Below the pieces are notes generated by a model. The model was not told the origin of the DNA and searched no databases. It saw only the letters and a list, made by a program, of their open reading frames with translations. From NCBI GenBank assembly GCA_951800855.1, contig CATOLC010000002.1, positions 1-19,232 on the forward strand: DNA of 19,232 bases, read 5' to 3'. Shown here one piece after another: positions 13,106 through 19,232 of this stretch. Each line of letters starts with the position of its first letter. The stretch's first letter is position 1. Position numbers and translations under genes: made by a program. The DNA is from an uncultured Ruminococcus sp. (lineage in GTDB: Bacteria; Bacillota; Clostridia; Oscillospirales; Acutalibacteraceae).

Positions 13106-14317
13106 TTAAGAGATATTTACTTTTTCTAATGTTTTATTTTCCAAGACAGCCACTGATGAAGAGGAAAGCTTTAAAATTCCCGTTGAATTATTAGCTAGTC
13201 CAATTTTATTTTTAAATTTCCCAGAATTATCATAAACTAATATATTTTTATCTTGAATACATAAAATTTTATTTTTATCAGCTGAGATTTTATCCACTGC
13301 TCCTTCAAGGTGTATTTCAAACCTAATATTACCATCTTTATCTATTGAAACTAGTCTAGCTTCTTTATCTTCACATAAAGAACTCCAACAGCAAACTAAC
13401 CCATTGTTTTTTTCTATAGAGGTACACTTCAAAAGTTTAGGAGCATAGGAAATATCTTTTTTATTATTTTTCTTAATATCAATAAAAATAAGGGACTTGT
13501 TCCCTATTGCAACCAAATTTCTATTAGATAAATAATGCAATGATACTATTGTCTCGTTTGGAAATTCATATTTAAGCAAAGGCTCCTTTTTTTCAAAGTT
13601 AAAAATATATATATATGAATTTATTTCTCCTTTTTCACATAAACTTCCACAAACTGCCACCCCGTTCCCATCTGGTTTCATCGCCATACCACAAACATAA
13701 AAATCTGAAAAATTATACTTATATTTTTCAATTTTTTTTGTATTTAATATAGTCATACACGACAAATACGAAGTAGAGTCTGTTATAAAGCCATAAATCC
13801 CGTTTTCAGAAATGTCCCCACATATTATTTTATATTTCAAATCACCTTTTAAAATGTTCTTAGAGCACGATTCTATACTATAGTTATTCCCTCCAATATC
13901 ATATAAAAGCGCCCCGCTATCGCTCGTTCGCATCATTGGATTACTTAAATTATGAACTCGGCAAGAAATCCTTTGTCCAAATAAATTAAATGACTCAAAA
14001 AATTTATCACTCAAAACAGCAATGTTGTCATTTAATATAACCATATCATTTGAAGGAACTTTGTCCCCTTTTATTTCACAAGGGAACCCATTGTTAGTGC
14101 CTACCCCAAAAGCCCATATTGAATCTTCAAGCCTTAAAATCAAATTGGCAAAAAAATATCTGCCCATACTGACAATAACTATAGAAAATAAAAGAATAGC
14201 AGATATCCCTATAAATTTTTTATACCTTTTTTGCCTTTTTAAAGATAGTTTTTTACCACTTTTTTCCCTTACCCTGGATGTGTTTTCCTTTTTTTTATTA
14301 CTTTGCTTTTTCCACAC
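13106..14317 (-). CDS. Membrane-anchored propeller-like protein, DUF5711-like
   Basis: The 403-residue product has a very basic N-terminal tail of about 33 residues (KKQSNKKKENTSRVREKSGKK), one membrane segment at about 35-52 (FIGISAILLFSIVIVSMG), and a long extracytoplasmic domain. That domain has repeated beta-strand blades such as LVSIDKDGNIRFEIHLEG and ILVYDNSGK, suggesting a beta-propeller. The architecture and its neighbour, a CvpA-family gene, match the DUF5711 proteins of Clostridia; the assignment is from memory of the family. Its function is unknown. The GTG at 14317 is the only reasonable start because an in-frame stop lies two codons upstream; AGGGA about nine bases away is a modest Shine-Dalgarno. 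It lies 23 bases after truA, probably the last gene of that operon. Confidence 0.75.
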   Translation of the reverse strand: MWKKQSNKKKENTSRVREKSGKKLSLKRQKRYKKFIGISAILLFSIVIVSMGRYFFANLILRLEDSIWAFGVGTNNGFPCEIKGDKVPSNDMVILNDNIAVLSDKFFESFNLFGQRISCRVHNLSNPMMRTSDSGALLYDIGGNNYSIESCSKNILKGDLKYKIICGDISENGIYGFITDSTSYLSCMTILNTKKIEKYKYNFSDFYVCGMAMKPDGNGVAVCGSLCEKGEINSYIYIFNFEKKEPLLKYEFPNETIVSLHYLSNRNLVAIGNKSLIFIDIKKNNKKDISYAPKLLKCTSIEKNNGLVCCWSSLCEDKEARLVSIDKDGNIRFEIHLEGAVDKISADKNKILCIQDKNILVYDNSGKFKNKIGLANNSTGILKLSSSSVAVLENKTLEKVNIS

Positions 14318-14340
14318 GTTTCATTTTCCCTATAATTATT

Positions 14341-15084
14341 TTATATATCATAAAAAACTTTGTTAAGATACAGTCCACATGCCGGAGCAGTTGGTCCAGC
14401 TTGGCTTCTATTTTTTGCCTCTAATATACACGGTATATCCGTAACATCTATTTTTCCTTGGCAAACTTTTAGTAAAGTTCCAATCATAATCCTGACCATA
14501 TTATATAAAAATCCATCGGCTTCTATATAAAATTCCAATATATCATTTTCTTTTTTTATTTCAAATTTTCTGACATCTCTAATTATATTTTTATTCTCTC
14601 TTTTGTCAATAGTACAAAAAGAAGTGAAATCATGTTTGCCAATATAATGCTCCCCTGCCTTTTGTATCTTAGAAATATCCAAAGGGTACCAATAATGAAG
14701 AGCATACCCATGTAAAAACGGATTTCTTATCCGACTGTTCAGAATTTTATAAACATACTCTTTCCCTTTGCACGAATATCTCGCATGAAAATCAAGTGGG
14801 ACTTCCTTACAGTCCTTGACGCAGATATCGTAAGGTAAAACTCTATTAAGTGCAAAAATCAAATCTTTACACAAAATTTTCTTATCAGTCTTAATGCTTA
14901 AACAGTACATATTTGCATGTACTCCCGTATCAGTCCTACTACAACCTTTTATATCAAAAATTCCTCCCAAAACTTTATAAAGAGCATCTTGAAAAGCTTC
15001 CTGAACTGTCCGTGCATTTTTTTGTATCTGCCAACCATGATAATTCTTCCCATCATAGCAAATAGTTATTAAAAGATTTCTCAA
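14341..15084 (-). CDS. truA: tRNA pseudouridine(38-40) synthase TruA
   Basis: Converts uridines 38-40 of the tRNA anticodon arm to pseudouridine. The product has the N-terminal ITICYDGKNYHGWQ motif, the catalytic aspartate in SRTDTGVHA (Asp52), DFTSFC in the middle, and the C-terminal FLYNMVRIMIGTL block. I chose the TTG at 15084 as start: it gives MRNLLITICYDG, the usual TruA beginning, and overlaps the ecfT stop as TTGA, a typical coupled junction. The frame extends ten codons upstream to another TTG at 15114, inside ecfT. The 247-residue length is normal. An ecfA1-ecfA2-ecfT-truA order is common in Firmicutes. Confidence 0.93.
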   Translation of the reverse strand: MRNLLITICYDGKNYHGWQIQKNARTVQEAFQDALYKVLGGIFDIKGCSRTDTGVHANMYCLSIKTDKKILCKDLIFALNRVLPYDICVKDCKEVPLDFHARYSCKGKEYVYKILNSRIRNPFLHGYALHYWYPLDISKIQKAGEHYIGKHDFTSFCTIDKRENKNIIRDVRKFEIKKENDILEFYIEADGFLYNMVRIMIGTLLKVCQGKIDVTDIPCILEAKNRSQAGPTAPACGLYLNKVFYDI

Positions 15085-15890
15085 AATAGATGTGTTGGAT
15101 TGATTTTGTTGCAAAAAATCACTCCTATCATAAGAAGTAAAATAGATGCTAAAGCAAATATGTCTTTGGCTGTAGTCTCTAATCTTTTTAAATGGGTCCG
15201 TTCTTCTTTAAAACCATAACATCGGCATTCCATCGCCATAGAAAGTTCGTAAGCTCTTCTGAAAACAGAAGCAAAAAGTGGCAAAACAATCGGAATAAAC
15301 AAAGCTATCTTATTTACTATTCCCCTTTTGTTAATGTCCGCACCTCTTGACTTTTGAGAATTAAATATTTTATTTGCTTCCGTAAGGCTAATTGGGATAA
15401 ATCTTAAAGCTATAGTAATCATAATAATTAAATCATCCACATTAACCCCCCACCTCTTAAGTGGCTTTAGCAAACTTTGCAAACCATATGTCATATCATT
15501 CGGAGATGTAGTAAACATAAAACACGTGCTTAAAATCAACATATTAAAAATTCTTGTCATAACAACAATACTGTTTTGTATCCCCATTTCAGTTATAGAT
15601 ATAAATCCCCAGCTAAATACAGGCTTACCGGACCCATAAAATAAATTAAGAAGTGCTGAAATCATCGTCATCCCTAATATTATCCCAGTATTTTTCATGT
15701 AAATTTTTACTCTTATGCGTGACATCAGTACCAACACAGCAGTAAAAAAAGTAATAATTAATAGTGCTAAATAACTCCATGCAGAAAAAACTACAATCAT
15801 CAAAGCAAATAATGATATAAATTTAATTCTAGGGTCTAATCTATGTAAAACTGAATTTCCCGGCAGATACTGTCCTAATACTATATCCAT
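15081..15890 (-). CDS. ecfT: Energy-coupling factor transporter transmembrane protein EcfT
   Basis: The membrane scaffold of ECF transporters, coupling the two EcfA ATPases to interchangeable substrate-binding S components for vitamins or metals. The 269 residues start MDIVLGQYLPGNSVLHRLDPRIK with the family's G.Y.PG.S..H.LDPR.K signature. Several membrane helices follow, as do the two coupling-helix motifs, SRGAD (181-185) and ECRCYGF (221-227), close to the usual ARG and RGY-type forms. It starts at ATG 15890, nine bases after ecfA2, with only a weak GCAGAG nearby, so translation is probably coupled. No S-component gene lies in the window. Confidence 0.95.
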   Translation of the reverse strand: MDIVLGQYLPGNSVLHRLDPRIKFISLFALMIVVFSAWSYLALLIITFFTAVLVLMSRIRVKIYMKNTGIILGMTMISALLNLFYGSGKPVFSWGFISITEMGIQNSIVVMTRIFNMLILSTCFMFTTSPNDMTYGLQSLLKPLKRWGVNVDDLIIMITIALRFIPISLTEANKIFNSQKSRGADINKRGIVNKIALFIPIVLPLFASVFRRAYELSMAMECRCYGFKEERTHLKRLETTAKDIFALASILLLMIGVIFCNKINPTHLF

Positions 15891-15899
15891 CTCTGCTAA

Positions 15900-16760
15900 C
15901 TACATCCTTTTCATATCTAAAATTTTTATTATATTTCTTATCGCATCATCAATTTTTATTATAGTTTCATCTGAAGTGTGTGTTCTTTGGTGTACTATTT
16001 TCATAATACGGGTTATCTGAGGCACTTCTAATCCTAAATTACTTAAGATTGAGCTATTTGAAAACACTTTCATCGGAGTATCAAACATTTCCAAGTTGCC
16101 CTTGTCTAGAACCATTACTTTATCACACATTTCAGCGATATCCTCCATAATATGCGATATAAAAATTATTACATTTTTCTTTTTATTATGATAATTATAT
16201 ATCGATTCTAGAATTTCTCTTCTCCCAATAGGGTCAAGTCCCGAAGTTGGCTCATCCAAAATCAACACTTCAGGGTCAATTGCAATTATCCCCGCAATTG
16301 CTGTCCTTCTTTTCTCTCCACCCGATAAGTCAAACGGAGACCGTTGCAATATATCTTTGCTGATTCCAGCAAACTCAGCTGCATTTAAAACCCTTGTATT
16401 AACCTCTTGTTTCGAGAGCCCCTGATTAATTGGTCCAAAAGCGATGTCATCATACACGGTGTCTTTAAATAATTGATGCTCAGGATATTGAAATGTTAAC
16501 CCTACCTTAAAATGCACCTCACGAATATTTGAAAAATCTTCCCACAAGTTTTTCCCGTTTAGCAGTATTTTCCCTTCAGTAGGTTTTATAAGACCATTCA
16601 AAAGCTGTGCTAGAGTGGATTTCCCCGAACCAGTATGCCCTATTACACCTATTATCTGATTTTTTTCAATAGAAAAGTTCATTTTCTTAACTCTGAAAAT
16701 ATCAAATCCTGCCCCACCATTATAAGAATATGAAACGTTTTCTGCTTCGATTACCGGCAC
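15900..16760 (-). CDS. ecfA2: Energy-coupling factor ATPase EcfA2
   Basis: The second ATPase of the ECF transporter pair. Its 286 residues contain Walker A GHTGSGKS (41-48), Q-loop Gln91 in the characteristic FQYPEHQLF, LSGGE signature (145-149), Walker B VLILDE (165-170) and H-loop His203. The GHTGSGKS and YPEHQLF variants separate it from EcfA1. The GTG start at 16760 is inside the last codons of ecfA1 (10-base overlap), with GAGGAGG about seven bases upstream, so the ribosome-binding site is built into the ecfA1 C-terminus. Confidence 0.94.
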   Translation of the reverse strand: MPVIEAENVSYSYNGGAGFDIFRVKKMNFSIEKNQIIGVIGHTGSGKSTLAQLLNGLIKPTEGKILLNGKNLWEDFSNIREVHFKVGLTFQYPEHQLFKDTVYDDIAFGPINQGLSKQEVNTRVLNAAEFAGISKDILQRSPFDLSGGEKRRTAIAGIIAIDPEVLILDEPTSGLDPIGRREILESIYNYHNKKKNVIIFISHIMEDIAEMCDKVMVLDKGNLEMFDTPMKVFSNSSILSNLGLEVPQITRIMKIVHQRTHTSDETIIKIDDAIRNIIKILDMKRM

Positions 16761-17623
16761 ATTTTATCCTCCTCTATCATTTTAGCCAAATTATTTATGC
16801 ATTCATTTTCGTCAATAGTAATAGGAATATCAATACCCTTCCCTTTTAACTTATAAATTAAATCCAAACATTGCGAGCTGTTTAACCCTAAAGCTTTTGA
16901 GTATTCAATGTTTAAAATTATCTCTTTTAAGCTAGTATCTTTAAAAATCGAACCTGCCTCCATTGCTATTATCCTGTCTGCATACACTAATTCATCCGTA
17001 TTATGTGTTATTAGAACAATCGTGGTTCCGCTTTCTTTATTTAACTTGACCAGAGTATTAATTACCTCTTTTCGCCCCTGAGGGTCAAGCATAGAAGTCG
17101 GTTCATCTAAAACTATACAGCTAGGTAACATTGCAAACACACCTGCAATAGCAACCCTTTGTTTTTGTCCGCCTGAGAGCATATCTGTGGAATGTTTCCT
17201 TAAATCGTACATCCCAACAGCCTTAAGGGCGCTTTCAACCCTTCTTATTATTTCTTCTCTATCTAACCCTAAATTTTCAGGACCAAAAGCCACGTCTTCT
17301 TCAACTATCGCAGAAATAATTTGGTTATCCGGATTTTGAAATACCATTCCTACCTTTTGCCGAATTTCACAAAGCTTATCTTCGTCTTTAGTGTCAATGC
17401 CATTAACCAAGACTTTTCCCTCACTCGGCAGCAATATCCCATTAAAATGCTTAACCAAAGTTGATTTGCCGGACCCATTTTTTCCTAATATGGCAACAAA
17501 TTCTCCTTTTGCTATTTCTAAATTAATATTTTTAAGGATAAATCTTTGTTTTTCTCCTTTTTCTTCACTATATGCAGAAAAACTGACATTTTTAACACTA
17601 ATTAATTTATCTATTCCAAACAT
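16751..17623 (-). CDS. ecfA1: Energy-coupling factor ATPase EcfA1
   Basis: The first ATPase of the ECF pair, in the cytoplasm on EcfT. The 290 residues show Walker A GKNGSGKS (47-54), Q-loop Gln96 in FQNPDNQI, ABC signature LSGGQ (149-153), Walker B CIVLDE (169-174) and H-loop His207 in LITHNTDE. The FQNPDNQ motif is typical for EcfA1. The ATG at 17623 follows GGAAAGGG very closely, so spacing is short, but no better in-frame start exists nearby. It begins 19 bases after the methyltransferase gene. Confidence 0.94.
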   Translation of the reverse strand: MFGIDKLISVKNVSFSAYSEEKGEKQRFILKNINLEIAKGEFVAILGKNGSGKSTLVKHFNGILLPSEGKVLVNGIDTKDEDKLCEIRQKVGMVFQNPDNQIISAIVEEDVAFGPENLGLDREEIIRRVESALKAVGMYDLRKHSTDMLSGGQKQRVAIAGVFAMLPSCIVLDEPTSMLDPQGRKEVINTLVKLNKESGTTIVLITHNTDELVYADRIIAMEAGSIFKDTSLKEIILNIEYSKALGLNSSQCLDLIYKLKGKGIDIPITIDENECINNLAKMIEEDKMCR

Positions 17624-17642
17624 CCCTTTCCATTGTAAAACC

Positions 17643-18509
17643 TCAATCTAAAATCCACAAACAGCTAGAACCAGAGGGCAACTTACCTCCCGACGCTGTA
17701 ACTTCTAGACCAATCTCATCGGATATTATTGTTCCCATTCTCTTTTTTTGGATTAATTCTCGAACCATATACTCCATTACAGATGGTGAAAGCCCTGTTG
17801 TATAAGAATTTAAAAGAAAAAATTTCGCATCTTCGGCTAAAACAGAGGCACACAACTCTATAAAATCATAAATATTGTCCTCCAAGTGCCAGCATTCCCC
17901 ACTGTTTCCCCTTCCGAATGATGGGGGGTCCATAATTATTCCATCATATTTATTCCCTCTTCTTATCTCTCTTTTAACAAACTTTACGCAGTCATCTACA
18001 ATCCAACGGATAGGCTTTTTGGATAAGCCAGATATAAATGCGTTCTCTTTTGCCCGCTCAACCATCCCTTTAGACGCATCAACATGACAAACTTCAGCTC
18101 CTGCATTCGCACATGCAAGCGTTGCACCGCCGGTATAGGCAAAAAGGTTCAAAATATTTAAAGTTTTCTCACTTTTTGATATTATATCGCTATATAAATC
18201 CCAGTTTACAGCTTGTTCCGGAAAGAGTCCTGTATGCTTAAACCCTAAAAGCTCTACTTTAAAATACAAATCCCCATAAGATATTTTCCAAGAGTCCTCT
18301 ATATTCCTAGACTTCTCCCATTTCCCTCCTCCGCTTTTGGAACGGTAATAATGAGCATCTGCACACTTCCAGCGAACATCCTGCTTTTCAGTCTTCCATA
18401 TAACCTGTGGGTCCGGCCGGATTAGTATCTTATTTCCCCACCGCTCAAGTCTTTCTCCGCATGATGCATCTATTAATTCATAATCAATCCATTTTTCTGA
18501 TATTCTCAT
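17643..18509 (-). CDS. SAM-dependent methyltransferase, RlmI/RlmK-like (COG1092 type)
   Basis: A class I Rossmann-fold methyltransferase. The 288 residues have a beta-rich N-terminal domain with TGLFPEQAVNWD (93-104), SAM-binding motif I NLFAYTGGATLACANAGAE (121-139), the acidic VDA of motif II (143-145), and DPPSFGRG (194-201), the catalytic-loop block typical of COG1092 enzymes such as the 23S rRNA cytosine methyltransferases RlmI and RlmK. The N-terminal PUA domain of RlmI is missing, as in the shorter bacterial branch, so an rRNA target is only an inference. ATG 18509 with AAAGG about ten bases upstream is the start. It lies 12 bases after glmM and 19 before ecfA1. Confidence 0.85.
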   Translation of the reverse strand: MRISEKWIDYELIDASCGERLERWGNKILIRPDPQVIWKTEKQDVRWKCADAHYYRSKSGGGKWEKSRNIEDSWKISYGDLYFKVELLGFKHTGLFPEQAVNWDLYSDIISKSEKTLNILNLFAYTGGATLACANAGAEVCHVDASKGMVERAKENAFISGLSKKPIRWIVDDCVKFVKREIRRGNKYDGIIMDPPSFGRGNSGECWHLEDNIYDFIELCASVLAEDAKFFLLNSYTTGLSPSVMEYMVRELIQKKRMGTIISDEIGLEVTASGGKLPSGSSCLWILD

Positions 18510-18521
18510 TTATTAAAACCT

Positions 18522-19232
18522 TTAAGAAAACCTTTCTGCTATTTTTTCTCCAACTTTTTCAGCAATATTTTGACTTTTTTCCATATCCATACACTCTACC
18601 ATTACCCTTATAAGCGGTTCTGTCCCGGATTCCCTGACAACTATACGTCCGTTCCCATTAAGGCTCTCTTTAACCTCAGAAATAGTCTTTAAAACTGTTT
18701 CATCGCTATTTATCAAAGATTTTTTACTGTTATCGACATTAACATTTAAAATCACCTGTGGGAAAATTGTAAAAATATTTTTTACTTCAGATAATTTCAT
18801 TTTTCTTCTTTTCAGCACGTCTATAAGCTGGATTGCAGTTAATTCTCCGTCCCCTGTGGTAGAAAAATCATGGAATATTACATGTCCAGACTGCTCTCCG
18901 CCGAAGTTATAGCCATTTGCCAGCATATTTTCAAGTACATATCTGTCCCCAACTTTTGTCGATTCAAAATTAATTCCACTTTTTTCACAGAATTTCCAAA
19001 ATCCCATATTGGTCATAACCGTACCAACCACTGTATTTTTAGCAAGTCTTCCAGTTTCGACCATGTCCAGAGCACATATAGCCATTATTGTATCTCCGTC
19101 TGCTGTTTCTCCATTTTCGTCAATCGCTATGCATCTATCTGCATCGCCATCAAATGCTATTCCTAAATCCATATGATTATTGGTTACATACTCGGCTAGA
19201 CCTTTTAAATTAGTTGACCCACATCCCTCATT
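18522..19232 (-). CDS. glmM: Phosphoglucosamine mutase GlmM, C-terminal part (5' end outside window)
   Basis: Interconverts glucosamine-6-phosphate and glucosamine-1-phosphate on the route to UDP-GlcNAc and peptidoglycan. The frame is open to the right window edge, so the N-terminal domain with the phosphorylated serine loop is not visible. Present are NEGCGSTN at the edge, the metal-binding GIAFDGDADRC, the sugar-binding GGEQSGHVIF, TTGDGELTA, and the phosphate-binding RESGTEPLIRVM near the C-terminus. GEQSGH followed by TTGDG identifies GlmM rather than phosphomannomutase. In most Firmicutes glmM directly follows cdaA-cdaR; here it heads the long minus-strand operon instead. Confidence 0.93.
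   Translation of the reverse strand, partial: NEGCGSTNLKGLAEYVTNNHMDLGIAFDGDADRCIAIDENGETADGDTIMAICALDMVETGRLAKNTVVGTVMTNMGFWKFCEKSGINFESTKVGDRYVLENMLANGYNFGGEQSGHVIFHDFSTTGDGELTAIQLIDVLKRRKMKLSEVKNIFTIFPQVILNVNVDNSKKSLINSDETVLKTISEVKESLNGNGRIVVRESGTEPLIRVMVECMDMEKSQNIAEKVGEKIAERFS

Overview
The window is AT-rich chromosomal DNA from a low-GC Firmicute, most likely class Clostridia (Oscillospiraceae- or Lachnospiraceae-like). The supporting signs are strong AGGAGG-type Shine-Dalgarno sites, frequent TTG/GTG starts, CdaA/CdaR, a class B sortase, an EcfA1-EcfA2-EcfT module, a ClpE-like unfoldase with a zinc-finger N-terminus, and a DUF5711-like protein beside a CvpA-family protein. The placement rests on gene content; no rRNA is present. 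I see no prophage, insertion sequence with transposase, or CRISPR array.

Layout, left to right. (1) 1-3847, plus strand: the C-terminal part of a PHP-domain phosphoesterase; a gap of almost 600 bases that holds an inverted-repeat element and a perfect palindrome; cdaA-cdaR (c-di-AMP synthase and its membrane regulator); and an unrecognised tail-anchored protein behind its own promoter. (2) 3848-4460: a near-consensus promoter, a small 47-codon ORF and a strong hairpin. (3) 4461-7703, minus strand: cysteine desulfurase, ThiI (tRNA 4-thiouridine synthesis) and a class B sortase as one tight operon. (4) 7831-8337, minus: a zinc-ribbon protein with a very cysteine-rich tail. (5) 8685-9058, minus: a tRNA operon Gly(TCC)-Arg(TCT)-His(GTG)-Gln(TTG) with a clear promoter. 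(6) 9126-12782, minus: cvpA-like, pgsA and a ClpE-like gene. (7) 13106-19232, minus: glmM (5' end outside the window), a COG1092-type methyltransferase, ecfA1, ecfA2, ecfT, truA and a DUF5711-like membrane protein, closely packed or overlapping and probably one long operon.

How the genes connect. CdaA and CdaR set c-di-AMP levels, and GlmM makes glucosamine-1-phosphate for cell-wall synthesis and is a known CdaA partner. In most Firmicutes the three form one operon. Here glmM lies at the far end of the window on the opposite strand, as if the intervening block had been inverted. The desulfurase supplies sulfur to ThiI, which lacks a rhodanese domain. The ECF module lacks an S component here, so it is probably a shared energising unit for vitamin or metal transport. 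PgsA makes phosphatidylglycerophosphate.

The least explained parts are the 466-1049 leader region, the 3250-4460 segment with two unrecognised genes, the 8440-8630 gap with a candidate small RNA, the cysteine-rich zinc-ribbon protein, and the 12795-13105 gap with several inverted repeats. I did not find a clear new multi-gene system; most of the window is housekeeping.
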